From Rubrobacter_A sp965214435 (lineage in GTDB: Bacteria; Actinomycetota; Rubrobacteria; Rubrobacterales; Rubrobacteraceae), in the NCBI GenBank assembly GCA_965214435.1, contig OZ243960.1, positions 2,852,001 to 2,916,000 of the forward strand: 64,000 nt of DNA, read 5' to 3'. Position numbers and translations under genes: made by a program. Numbering within the stretch: the stretch's first letter is position 1; each line of letters opens with the position of its first letter. Of this stretch, positions 43,296-56,166 are shown piece by piece. The notes below the pieces were generated by a model, which saw only the letters and a list, made by a program, of their open reading frames with translations, had not been told where the DNA came from and made no database searches.

Positions 43296-44204
43296 CTACT
43301 TCTTCTCTGGCTTCCAGACCAATTCCCAGTCGGTCTTGAGGCGGCCGGCGTTGTGTTCCTTGTTCAGCGCTTTGTTGAGGGCGCTGCGGACTTTGCGGGT
43401 GAGCTTTTGGTGGCCTAGCTCGCGGGCGGCGTCTTGGAGCAGGTCTCCATGCTCGATTTTTTCCCCGTCGGGGAGGCAGGCGTGGAGGGCGAGAGTGGCT
43501 TCGTAGGGGTTGGGGGCCTCGGGCGTGGGGCGTTCAGCAGGAGCCTCGGCATCACTTTCATCCAACAGGTTTAGCTGCTGTTCTTCAGCCAGGGTGGGCT
43601 GATGGGCGCCTCGATGTTCGGGCGGGAGTTGCAAGAAGTCGGCATTCTTGAAGATGGCATCTACGAGCGTCTCTGCCTGGTTTCGCTCTAGGTCTCCGGT
43701 CTCTTGTTGCGGGTGCACGGTGTAGTCGCCCCTCTCCTCGGCGGCGATCTCCTGTGGCGGGGATGGCTCCGGCCCGGTGCGCGGACGGAGGGGCGTTACG
43801 GTAGCGGGGGCGGATTGGTCCATGGGGAGGTTGAGGTCCACGGGCGGCGGGTCGAGGGTAGTCTGGTAGGGCTGGCCGGTAGCTCCGCTGGCGGCGCGGG
43901 CCATTTGGTCGTAGATCTCCAGGATGACGCGCTTGGTGCGGTACTCGCCGTGGGTGGCCTCGTCCTTGCGCTTGACGATGCGGAAGGTCTCCATGATGTA
44001 GTCTATGTCTTCGCGCCTAATGCCATAGAGGTGGAAGAAGGCGGCGTCCAGCTCGCAGCGGAGCAGGAAGCGGCGCTCGGGATCCCAGCGGAACGGCGGG
44101 CCGTCGTAGCCGAGGTCACGGGCAAAGGGTTCCAGGTCCCAGGCGGTGTAGGTGAGTTCAAGAACGCGCGGAGAGATCCAGTCCCGTAGCTTCGCGAATT
44201 CGTC
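43296..44204 (-). pseudogene. In-frame 3' remainder of the split adenine methylase
   Basis: After the TAG at 44207-44205 the same frame stays open for 302 codons. It begins DEFAKLRDWISPRVLELTYT and continues with AWDLEPFARDLGYDGPPFRWDPERRFLLRCELDAAFFHLYGI and YIMETFRIVKRKDEATHGEYRTKRVILEIYDQM, the conserved C-terminal block of large Eco57I-like methylases. A Pro/Glu-rich linker and a winged-helix-like tail (DLLQDAARELGHQKLTRKVRSALNKALN) follow. An ATG at 43994 could start a separate peptide of 232 residues. No frameshift is needed: one substitution explains the split. Confidence 0.82.
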
Positions 44205-47734
<3,530 letters not shown>

Positions 47735-47738
<4 letters not shown>

Positions 47739-50575
47739 CCTACTCTCCTATCCCGCTTCGGGAGGTAGACGTAGACGCCGAGCACGTCCGGCGGGAGCTT
47801 GGGCTCTACCCGGTGGCGGACACCGGTCTGCCGGGACGCCTGCCGCACGCGCCGGTGGGCCTCCAGCAGCTCCTCCCCGCGCTCCTCCGCCGCGGCCCCG
47901 AGCCGCTCCTTTAGCGAGGCGCCCTCCGCTATCACCTGCTTGAGGAAATACTCCGCCCGGTCCGGTGGGACGTTGCCCTCGGCTTTCGCCTCCAGCAGCG
48001 CCTCGGCCTCCTCGCTGTCGAGCCACTGCGGGTCGCTGGCGGAGCCGGCGAAGGCGGCAAGCTGGCAGTCCTCGGCAAGAAGTGCCCGCTCCGCGCCGCT
48101 GGGGAAGCTGGTGAGGATGTGGTAGCGATAGCGGACGAGCAGTAGGGTCGTCCGGCGCTCCACGTAGGAGGTAGCGGTGACGCCGCAACGGCGGGCCTCG
48201 CTCTCGCCCAACGGGTCAAGGGCGGTGTCCATGACGTGGGAGGCGAGACCCTCGATGATCGGGTGGGTGCGGCTCAGGTATACTTCGCCGTCCTTTACCG
48301 GGAGCTCGAACTTCGCGGCGATGCGGTCCGTACCGTTCGCGCCGATGGCGTCCTTTACGGCTCGCGGGACATCGGAGAGGTCTATCTTGACGTTGCCGTT
48401 CTCGCTTACGTGCGCGCCATGGGCCTGGAAGGCAGCTTTGGCGAAGCGTTCGACCTCCTCGCCGCCGCCGATGGCGGAGCGGACGGCTTCTAGCTCTCGG
48501 GCGACCTCCTCGACCTTCACACTCTCCTGGGCGAACATGGTGCGGGATCGCTTCTCGCGGTCGCGGACTGACTCCCAGCGGCTGTAGAGGTCTTCCTTCT
48601 TGGGAGCGAAGAATTCGTCGAAGCCGGGGAGCCGGTCGGAGAGATCATTGCCGGACTCCTCGCGCAGGAGCAGGCCCTCGAAGATCGCCTCCACCACCTC
48701 CTCGGTGTCACCAGGGATCGGGACGGAGACGCCAAGAGAGGTCCGGATCTGCTTGTGCTTGCGGATCAGGACGTCCAGTACCACTCCGTCGATCTGGTTG
48801 TCTATCCCGTAGTAGGTGAGGGCGCGGACCGTGTCCTCGGGCTGGCCGTAGCGGTCAACCCGGCCCTCCCGCTGCTCGTGGCGGGTCAGGTTCCAGGAGA
48901 GGTCGTAGTGGAAGACGGCGTCGAAGTGCTCCTGCAGGTTGATCCCCTCGGAGAGGCAGTCCGTCGCCACCAGCACCCGCTTATCGTGGCGGCCGAGCCC
49001 TTCCACCCGCTCCTCGCGCTCCGACGGCGGCAGCGTTCCGGTAACGGCAGCCACCTCCACGCCCTTGAGCTTCTTCCTCAGCTCCTCCGCCACGTACTCG
49101 GCGGTCGGGATAAAGCGGCAGAATACGATGGGGTTGAAGCCGTCCTTTACGAGCTCCGAGATGAGCTTCACCGCGTTCTGGAGCTTGGCGTCCGGCTTGC
49201 CGTAGAGAACCTCGGCCTCGCGGGCCATCTCCTGCAGCCGGCGGCGCTCGCGCTGCTCCTCCCCCTCTTCCTCCTCGGTGAGGCCTCCGGGGGCCACGTC
49301 GTTGCTCTCCTGGGACTCGTCCTCCATCAGGTCGAGCACCGTACGGCGTCCCAGCTCGTCCGCCTCGGCGACGGTCTCCGATCCGGACGGGGCGGCCCGG
49401 TTGCGGAGGGTGGAGGCCGCGGCGGCGGGGCTTGAGGCGAGGGAGCGCAACAGGGCCAGGGCCGACCACCACCGGACCCGCTGGCGCACGCCGCCCCCGG
49501 TGTCGTCCCGGACCTTCTCGCGGGCGTAGCGGAGCACCCGGTCGAAGAGCCTGCGGTACTCCGGCGAGAGCGAGTAGCTTTCCTCCGCCTCCTCCCGGTC
49601 GGGGAAAGGCGTCTCGGCCCCCATCCAGTGCCGGATGTCCGCCCGGCGGCGCTGGACCAGGTGTTGGGCCAGACAGCGGCGGTGGCGCTCGTTGGCCGGG
49701 CCGGAGAGGTCGTCGGGGAGGTTCAGGAACGAAAGGTCGAGAAAGCCCAGCAGGGAGCGGAAGGCGTCCTCCTTGCCCGAGTGGGGCGTGGCGGTTACGA
49801 GGACCACATGCCTACCTTTGTCGGCGGCAAGGCCGGAGACGAGGCGGTGTCGCTGGTGGCGGGCGCTGCGGCCCTCGCCGGACTCCGCGCAGGTGTGGGC
49901 CTCATCCACTATGACGAGTTCCGGGCGGGCGCGTAGGAAGTCGTCGCGGCGCCGGTCAGACTTGACGAAGTCCGTCGAGACGATGACGTAAGGGTAGCGG
50001 TCGAAGATGGACTCCCCTGTTTTCAGGTGGCGCTCCAAGCGTTTGGCGGTGCTCGGAAGGACCTGCTCCGCCTCGAGGTGGAACTTCTCACGTAGCTCGG
50101 ATTGCCACTGTCCCGCGAGCTGTGGCGGACAGAGGACGGCGAGCTGGTCGGCTTCGCCCCGATCGAGCAGTTCGCGGGCGATAAGGCCCGCCTCGACGGT
50201 CTTGCCAATACCGACATCGTCGGCGATCAGGACACGGACGGGGTCGAGCTTGAGCGCCATCAAGAGCGGGACAAGCTGGTAAGGTCTCGGCTCGACAGCT
50301 ATCTTGGCAAAGGAGCGGAATGGTCCGGCGCTGGAGCGGAAGCCGAGCCGGACGGCGTCGCGCAACAGGCGGGAGGAGCGGTAATCTCCTCTACTCGTCG
50401 GGTCAGGCAGGTCGAAGGTGGCGGGCTCGACCGTCTCCAGAGGCAGGTAGACGCCGGCGACCTCGTCCTCGGTGCCGCCGAGTGGCCGGAGCACGAGCAA
50501 ATCTTCTTCGGACTCTGGTAGTACAACCCACTCCCGGCCGCGGGCTTTTACCAGCGCGCCGACGGCGAAGCTCAT
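47735..50575 (-). CDS. SNF2-family helicase (DrmD-like)
   Basis: This is a Swi2/Snf2 DNA translocase of ~946 residues. It has motif I IADDVGIGKTVEAGLIA (~117-133), II VIVDEAHTC (~221-229), III LVTATPHSGKEDAF, and the C-terminal lobe with FCRFIPTAEYVAEEL, ATDCLSEGINLQEHFDAVFHYDLSWNLTRHEQREGRVDRYGQ (motifs V-VI). The C-terminal third (~640-946) is helical. It matches the layout of DISARM DrmD and RapA-like proteins. The frame opens at 50782, but the ATG at 50575 (MSFAVGALVKARG) overlaps the PIN stop (ATGA). It overlaps the methylase start by 4 bases. Confidence 0.88.
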
Positions 50576-51006
50576 GGGGTGTTCTCCGCCAGGGTTAAGA
50601 CTTCCAGCTCGGAGAAGTGGGTGCGGTAGATACCGGTGTCGGAGGTGAGCAGCGCCCCGGCTCGTCGCAGGGCGTGTGCCCCGATAAGGAAGTCCGCGAG
50701 TATGCGCCGGGGACCGGAATCCCCTCTTTGCCGCCTCCGTGCCCGGGCGTACTCCCCGTAGCGTTCCCCGGCCACGCTCCACACGTCACGGTCGAGATCC
50801 CAGTCCACCCCGATGCCCTTCTCCGAGAGAAACCTCTCGACGAACGGCGCATCCCTGCCCGCTACGAGCTCCGCGTACACGGCGGGAGAGATCCCCAACG
50901 GCCCGCCGGCGCGGGCCTCCTCAAGGGCCTCCTGTGCTACGGACGAGGTCTTCTCGTCTCCAGAGAAGAGCGCGATAAAGACGTTGGTGTCCACCGCGGT
51001 CCTCAA
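50572..51006 (-). CDS. vapC: PIN-domain toxin (VapC-like) inside the defence operon
   Basis: VapC toxins are Mg-dependent RNases. The 144-residue protein starts AVDTNVFIALFSGDEKTSSVAQEAL (first Asp and Asn), has ISPAVYAELVAG (Glu), and ends with RRILADFLIGAHALRRAGALLTSDTGIYRTHFSELEV (two Asp), so the four acidic PIN residues are present. It starts at a TTG that overlaps the antitoxin stop (TTGA) and its stop overlaps the SNF2 ATG. This tight coupling places a toxin-antitoxin pair as the leading genes of the SNF2-methylase operon. Confidence 0.9.
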   Translation of the reverse strand: MRTAVDTNVFIALFSGDEKTSSVAQEALEEARAGGPLGISPAVYAELVAGRDAPFVERFLSEKGIGVDWDLDRDVWSVAGERYGEYARARRRQRGDSGPRRILADFLIGAHALRRAGALLTSDTGIYRTHFSELEVLTLAENTP

Positions 51007-51260
51007 GCCTCCTCGCCGTCGTCATGGCCCCGCAGGTCACGGACGTAGTCGTTCACCTCGTCCCAGTTCATCCCCTCTCCCTCTCGCCAGGCTCCGGCGT
51101 AGTCCGCGAAGCTCACCGGCTCTCTGGCGGCCCGTACCCGCACATCGTCACCCTCCACCTCAAAGAGCAGGCTGTCACCCTCCGTGATGCCCAGAGCCCG
51201 GCGTACGGCCTTTGGGATCGTTACCTGTCCCTTACTGGTTATCCTGGCCTTCTGTTCCAT
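51003..51260 (-). CDS. vapB: AbrB/MazE-type antitoxin (VapB-like)
   Basis: The 85-residue protein has an N-terminal SpoVT/AbrB swapped-hairpin DNA-binding domain (ARITSKGQVTIPKAVRRALGITEGDSLLFEVEGDDVRVR) and an acidic C-terminal tail (GEGMNWDEVNDYVRDLRGHDDGEEA) that should wrap the PIN toxin. VapB proteins repress their own promoter, so it may control the whole downstream operon, PIN-SNF2-methylase-helicase. It starts at an ATG at 51260, 61 bases after the DUF1998 fragment. Confidence 0.9.
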   Translation of the reverse strand: MEQKARITSKGQVTIPKAVRRALGITEGDSLLFEVEGDDVRVRAAREPVSFADYAGAWREGEGMNWDEVNDYVRDLRGHDDGEEA

Positions 51261-51321
51261 ACTTTGGTTTCCTTACCCAAGACTCCTTACTTTGCCAGTG
51301 TACCGTACATAAAGGTTAAGA

Positions 51322-53415
51322 TCATCCTTCGGTTCCGAAGACATAGGGATACTGGCTCACTACCTCCTCCCAGTCGCCCTGGTGGTGGAACCAGATCACC
51401 ATGTATCCGAGGTCGTCCATAGCTTCTTGCTGAACCGCGTCTCTCTGCTGACGCTCGGGGTAGTCGTGGTGCGGGCCGTCTATGTAGATGGCTGCATCGT
51501 AGCCGTCCCCGTAAAAGAAGTCCGGGCGGGTGCCCGCCTCTTCGACAAGGTGCTGGGCCTGAGTGGGTAGCCGGTAGCCGTGATCCTGGATAAAGGCAAG
51601 CCACTTCTCCTCTAGAGTGGAGCCAGCCTGACGGGTAAGCTGTTCCAGGTGCTCGGCGCGGGTGCCGAGGTTCGGAGCGGCCTCAACCGTGGCCCCGGTG
51701 AGCTGCATGAGGAGTTCGTGGATGCTCTGGCGGTCGAGCATGGGGTGGTCCATCTGGTTGGTGTAGGTCATCAGGCAGTCGTAGCAGGCGGCCTCGCAGC
51801 CCTCGGCGGTGTCGGGCGCACTCCCTAGGTTCTCTCCCGTCTCCGGGTCGAAGTGACATATCCCCAGGGCCTCGGAAGCGATGTCCGCCAGGGCGCCCGG
51901 ATCGTCGAGCAGGCGACGGAGGACTCCGGCCCCACCTTCGGCGGCTTCGTAGAAGAGGATCAGACGCCGCTCGTCGCGCGAGGGCAGGGGCTCGGCGGCC
52001 AGCTCGTTGTCCTCTAGCTGAAAGACGACCTGGATGGCGTTCTTGAGCGCCGACTGGAGCGAGGCGAGTACCTCTGGAGAGTGGTCCTCCTCAAGCCGGA
52101 CCATCAGACAGTTCCTGCGGTCCTCCACGTATGGTATGACCCTGCAGGTGCTGGCGGACATCGGGTCCTCGGGGTCTTCGGCGCCCTCCTGCTCGCTCTT
52201 GGCCCAGTAGCCACGTTCGGTGTCCAGCACAAAGCCGAGCTGGTCCTTGTTCTTGCGCCTCGTCCAGCCGAGGTTTATGCGCCAGAGGGTCGCCGCATGC
52301 CCGTAGGTTAGGGTGGCGAACGTACCGCCGTCTTTCTCTACCGTAGCGGTCCGCGTAGAGAGGTCGCCGTTCACGCCGGCGAAGCGGACGCCGGTGCGGA
52401 GGTCGTAGCCGAGGCGTTGGCGCTCCTCCTCGTCGGAGTTGATCCGGTCCCGCCGGGCGGTCGAAACGTTTTGGAGCCTGAAGAGCTGGCGCATCTGGTC
52501 TCCCAAAGTGGCGCCGCAGTTCTCGCACAGATCCGGACCGTCATCCTCGCCCCTTATCGGGTGGAAGTAGCCGCAACTCTCGCACTGCTTGGCCCGGGTG
52601 GTAAGTATATCCTCGGTATCGCGCTCAAGGATCACGCGGTTAATTAGGTAGCGGGAGCCCTCGTGGTAGAGGTAGGAGCGCGGGCCAAACTCGGAGATCG
52701 CCAGAAAGCGCGGCCTCTGGAGAAACTCCTCCCGCTCACTGCGGCGCCCGGAGCCGGGGACGAAGGCGGAGATCGGCAGGCGGGGAAAGCTATAGCCGGG
52801 CAGGAAGCCCTCGCTCGCGAAGTACCGGTAGCTGTAGAAGTCCGAGGAGAATGCCGCCTCAGACTCTGAGGTGAGGAGCTGCATCTGGGTCTCGGCCTCC
52901 CGCCTGAGACGCTGGGCTTGATTCTTGTCCGCAATACTCCGGGAGGCGTCGCCGATAATCTTGTTCTGTACCTCGCGCTGCTTGATCGCCGCCCGGTACA
53001 GGACACGCCAACGTTCGCAAGCGTTATTAAAATTGTTCTGGACCCCGGCCAGCGTATTCTCCAGCCAGCCCTCAGCGTACCAGGGGGCCTCCGCGAGCTC
53101 CTCCTCGATACCGGAGAGAACCTTCTGAGCTCTCTGATGGGCCCGCCTCTTGGCCCCCTCGTCGGCCAGGCTATCGCGCACCCAGTCGCGGAGCTCCAGG
53201 GTCGGCTCCTCGCCTTCCACGTCCAGCACGTCCTTGAGAGAGCGCCCGAGGCTCTGGCCGGTCTCCGTAAGCCATATGGCCTGCACGTGGGCGCGGACAA
53301 GGTCCTCGTTGGCGAGGTCGAGCTGCGGGGGGCTCACGGCCCCGGCTACCATCCTCTCCGGATGCTTGAAGAAATACTGTCCAGGACTCATCGAAGAGTT
53401 GCTCCTGCCGGGCAT
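51322..53415 (-). pseudogene. DUF1998 helicase C-terminal fragment with nuclease domain
   Basis: This is the back half of a large DUF1998 helicase. It begins at the MSPGQYFFKHPERMVAGAVSPPQLDLANEDLVRAHVQAIWL segment that normally follows the motor domains, has a zinc ribbon (CESC...CENC, ~278-300), the DUF1998 cysteine cluster CEAACYDCLMTYTNQMDHPMLDR (~540-562) and a C-terminal Vsr/DUF559-like nuclease domain (Glu ~603, PDFFYGDGYDAAIYIDGPHHD ~631-651). No Walker A or DEAH motif precedes it; replication-relaxation sequence abuts at ~53,395 instead. An ATG at 53415 or 53391 could express it. DISARM DrmA/DrmB are the closest known families. Confidence 0.78.
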
Positions 53416-54343
53416 CTTCCTCGCGCCGGCGCTCCTCTTCGCGCTCGCGGCGCTCCCGCTCCTCGGCCTCTTGTCGTCTCTGCTCCTCTGCCTCCCGCTC
53501 GCGCCTGTGTTGCTCTTCCCACTTTGTAAGAGGCGGGAGACTGGGGTGGTCGGCGCTGTAGAAGCGCAGGTTGAGGTGGTCAGTACGCTCTCGCTGGCGG
53601 CTCCTCGCGGCCACCACCTTGTTTGCCTCGGCTAGAGCCCGCTGGCGCTTCTTCTCTGAGAGGAAGTACCAGACTACTCCGTCCATCTCTCCCCCACTCT
53701 TTACGTAGTCATCTATGTACTCTTCCATTTCCCATCCCGACGACCCGTCCGGTATGTGGGTGCGGTGGCGGCCGGCGTACCTGCGGCAGGCGTCGTAGTA
53801 GCGCTGGGACTTTTTGCCGGAGACCTCCAGCTCTACCGCCCACCGCTCGCCGCCGGGTCCGATATACAACCCGTCCGGGACCCTCCCGATGCTCGCGCCC
53901 ACCTTGAGGCGGCTACGGACCATGCGCTCCGGAATCCAGCCGTCGAGTTCGTAGTCGGTGAGTTCGAGCGCTAGATCCACCACCCGCAGGTCGTGCTCAT
54001 AGTCTCTTTTATCCAGCCGGGCGGGCGAGATCTCCAGACCAGCCAGTTCCAGACCGGCCCTCGTCGCCCGGTAGATGCCGTGGTCGCCGTACCAGGTACG
54101 CTGGTGCTCCAGCAGTCCCGCCTCGCATAGCTTTTTGAGTCTCCTGTAGACAGCCTGCTCGGATACTGACCTCCACCATCCGGTCTCGTCCCAGCCCCCG
54201 AAAGCGAACAGCCTTATCTGAGGCATGGTCACGTAGCCATGGGTACCCGCCATCCAAACGGTGTTCAGGTCCCTGGGCTGCAGCCTGATACCCCTCCGCG
54301 CTGTCTCTTTACGCCGGGAGTCAGCGGCTTGATGCGGCGGCAT
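53171..54343 (-). CDS. Replication-relaxation-like winged-helix protein, altered 3' end
   Basis: Proteins of this type occur on actinobacterial plasmids and integrated elements and have winged-helix DNA-binding folds. From the ATG at 54343 (AAGGAGGG upstream) it reads LQPRDLNTVWMAGTHGYVTMPQIRLFAF, then RSVSEQAVYRRLKKLCEAGLLEHQRT (recognition helix), KRDYEHDLRVVDLALELT, PDGLYIGPGGERWAVELEVSGKKSQRYYDAC, and a long charged coiled coil ending near 53,400. The last ~75 codons run out of phase through the DUF1998 fragment and look non-native, so the original C-terminus was replaced. Confidence 0.75.
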   Translation of the reverse strand: MPPHQAADSRRKETARRGIRLQPRDLNTVWMAGTHGYVTMPQIRLFAFGGWDETGWWRSVSEQAVYRRLKKLCEAGLLEHQRTWYGDHGIYRATRAGLELAGLEISPARLDKRDYEHDLRVVDLALELTDYELDGWIPERMVRSRLKVGASIGRVPDGLYIGPGGERWAVELEVSGKKSQRYYDACRRYAGRHRTHIPDGSSGWEMEEYIDDYVKSGGEMDGVVWYFLSEKKRQRALAEANKVVAARSRQRERTDHLNLRFYSADHPSLPPLTKWEEQHRREREAEEQRRQEAEERERREREEERRREEDARQEQLFDESWTVFLQASGEDGSRGREPPAARPRQRGPCPRPRAGHMAYGDRPEPRALSQGRAGRGRRGADPGAPRLGAR

Positions 54344-54514
54344 CTCTCCCTCCTTCCGAGTAGGTGTAGTGTTCGTCGCGGACGTAACGCTTTGCGGATA
54401 GAAACAGTAGGTAGGGCGAGGGATATAGCGCGTGGACCGATTTCCCTTATTCTGCTTGTTCAAGCGGGATCTGCGGATTCTGGGGTGTTGACTGCGCTGT
54501 AGTCTCTTACTCAA

Positions 54515-54676
54515 CGACCTGATCGCCGGCTACCCAAACGAGTCACAGAGCACACCGAGCAACCTCTCGTGAACCCGGTAAGTTTTCTACCAAGTCTCCT
54601 GTACTCCGGGGACGGACCCTGTAGCCAGCACTTTCCCGGTTCCTGCGGGTCTCCGCCGTATTGGCGCTCAGTATCC
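54515..54676. other. Intergenic region without recognised features
   Basis: It lies between two genes that point the same way, so it can hold a promoter or part of the element's replication origin. No repeat cluster or hairpin was recognised. Confidence 0.35.
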
Positions 54677-55468
54677 TCAACGTGCCTCTAGTTCCAGCAC
54701 AGCTTCCGGATCTCCGGAGATCTCGCACCACGCCCGCGCGAGCCTCTCGCCCAACTCCGAGCGTGCCGCCTCGAAGGTCTTATCGTGGACCCGGGCCGAT
54801 GTTCGGAGTCCAACGCAAAGCCTGGATCCGGAGAGCGCAACGTCTACGTACCAGGGGCGAAACCAGGGTGGCGCCTCTCCAGACTCGATTACAGAAGAGG
54901 TCACCTTTAGCCACGCTGCTTCGGCTTCCGAAACCTCTGACTGGTCAGTGCCATTTTGACTTTCTTTCTCTGAGTGATCTCTATGCGTACTCTCTGGATT
55001 AGCCGGTGGCTCGGACGCAGGCTTGCCGGGGATCTCTCCACACTCTTGTTCGAGAAGTTCCCGCGATCTTGTTTGCGTCTGTTTCCCATCCTTGACTGCG
55101 GGTTTTCCACAATCCGGGCTGGGCAATGGTGGAGCCGCGAGCTCAAAGAAACAACGCCAGTTGATCCGGTAATGCAGGCGGGCGGGAACCCCGCACCGCT
55201 TTTCCTCTACTACGCCCTTGCGGCGCAGGAGGCGACGCGCGCCTTCCTGCTCATAGCGCGTCATGGCCGTCTCCACTTCAAGCTCAGACTGAGTCTTCCA
55301 AATCCAGGCACCGTAGCCAGGCCCGGAGTCGACTTTCGTATTCGACCAGAAGGCTATCTGCTGGAAGAGTAGCGCAGCATTGATACCGCCCAGCAGCCTA
55401 GCGAGTTGAGGATGAAACGCAACCGGCCTGTCTGAGAGAAGATCCCGCATGCGCTCGTAAGATCGCAT
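54677..55468 (-). CDS. Replication initiation-like winged-helix protein
   Basis: The 263-residue protein is probably a plasmid- or phage-type replication initiator or primosomal helper. The N-terminal ~105 residues are winged-helix-like: DRPVAFHPQLARLLGGINAALLFQQIAFWS, then TQSELEVETAMTRYEQEGARRLLRRKGVVEEKRCGVPARLHYRIN. A polar linker (~110-175) rich in Glu, Ser and Pro follows. The C-terminal segment AWLKVTSSV...PPWFRPWYVDVALSGSRLCVGL resembles the small N-terminal domain of DnaA. It lies three bases after the excisionase-like gene and is probably co-translated. Confidence 0.65.
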   Translation of the reverse strand: MRSYERMRDLLSDRPVAFHPQLARLLGGINAALLFQQIAFWSNTKVDSGPGYGAWIWKTQSELEVETAMTRYEQEGARRLLRRKGVVEEKRCGVPARLHYRINWRCFFELAAPPLPSPDCGKPAVKDGKQTQTRSRELLEQECGEIPGKPASEPPANPESTHRDHSEKESQNGTDQSEVSEAEAAWLKVTSSVIESGEAPPWFRPWYVDVALSGSRLCVGLRTSARVHDKTFEAARSELGERLARAWCEISGDPEAVLELEAR

Positions 55469-55471
55469 CGC

Positions 55472-55690
55472 CTAGCGGAGAGAATCCTCCCACGCCCTGC
55501 CTACCTCGTCTCGCTGCTCAGAGAGCCAGGCACTGAGATCACCGCGCCGCACAATTCGGTTGCGTCCCACACGATATGACACTATAGCTCCCGAATTTAG
55601 GAGTTCGTACGTCTTGGTGCGACCGTACCTCAGAAGCCGGCCAACCTCCTCCGGCGTAAGAAATTCATGCTCCTCCGCGCTCATGCTCAT
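55472..55690 (-). CDS. xis: Excisionase-like helix-turn-helix protein
   Basis: This is a 72-residue DNA-binding protein of the MerR-like/excisionase class: EEHEFLTPEEVGRLLRYGRTKTYELLNSGAIVSYRVGRNRIVRRGDLSAWLSEQRD. Such proteins direct tyrosine integrases towards excision. It is transcribed away from the integrase and precedes the replication-like genes, a layout also seen in AICEs. A non-excisionase regulator of the same fold cannot be excluded. Confidence 0.82.
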   Translation of the reverse strand: MSMSAEEHEFLTPEEVGRLLRYGRTKTYELLNSGAIVSYRVGRNRIVRRGDLSAWLSEQRDEVGRAWEDSLR

Positions 55691-55744
55691 AAACTCCCTC
55701 TCGCTTATCTACGGAATCAAATACTATTACACAGTCTTGAGTAA

Positions 55745-55762
55745 TGTAAACTGCTGCTTACA
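55745..55762. promoter_or_regulatory. Inverted repeat in the xis / padR divergent region
   Basis: TGTAA-N8-TTACA is a perfect 5-bp inverted repeat in an A/T-rich gap between two divergent starts. It may be an operator for the PadR or excisionase-like protein. Arms are short, so chance is possible. Confidence 0.35.
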
Positions 55763-55827
55763 GGTGTATGGTGGCATTGTGCGGTACAGAAATTAGGCGA
55801 CGGAAACGTTGAGAAACACAGGAGGTT

Positions 55828-56166
55828 ATGGAAGAGCGAGACACCCAGCTACTGAAGGGGACACTGGACATCTGTTTGCTAGCGTTGATCGAGGAAGAGG
55901 ATCGCTATGGATACGAGATGATCAACATTCTCCAGGAGGAGGGTTTCCCGTTGGCTAACGAGCGCAGTGTGTACCCTCTGCTGGGCCGGTTAGAGGTCGC
56001 CGAGCAGATCGAGGCATATCTCCGACCTTCGAAAGACGGTCCCGCCCGCAAGTATTACCGGATGCTCCCAGAGGGTAGCAAGCGCCTGCGCACGCGGGCA
56101 CGAAGAAGCTTCGAAATATTCGAGATCACCAAGCGGATTGTTATGGAAAGGATAGATCTTGGCTGA
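55828..56166 (+). CDS. PadR family transcriptional regulator
   Basis: The 112-residue winged-helix protein reads ERDTQLLKGTLDICLLALIEEEDRYGYEMINILQEEGFPLANERSVYPLLGRLEVAEQIEAYLRPSKDGPARKYYRMLPEGSKRL, the PadR core. It starts at an ATG with AGGAGG upstream. It overlaps the following membrane protein gene by 8 bases. PadR proteins repress transporter or membrane protein genes next to them and often respond to small phenolic compounds or antimicrobials. Confidence 0.92.
   Translation: MEERDTQLLKGTLDICLLALIEEEDRYGYEMINILQEEGFPLANERSVYPLLGRLEVAEQIEAYLRPSKDGPARKYYRMLPEGSKRLRTRARRSFEIFEITKRIVMERIDLG

Noticed and set aside
43296..43994. A separate small regulator gene downstream of the methylase
   Set aside because: The preceding 70 codons in the same frame encode the conserved methylase C-terminus, so it is the tail of the split gene.
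49432..49914. Arg/Gly/Pro-rich frames opposite the SNF2 gene
   Set aside because: They are typical antisense open frames of GC-rich coding DNA.
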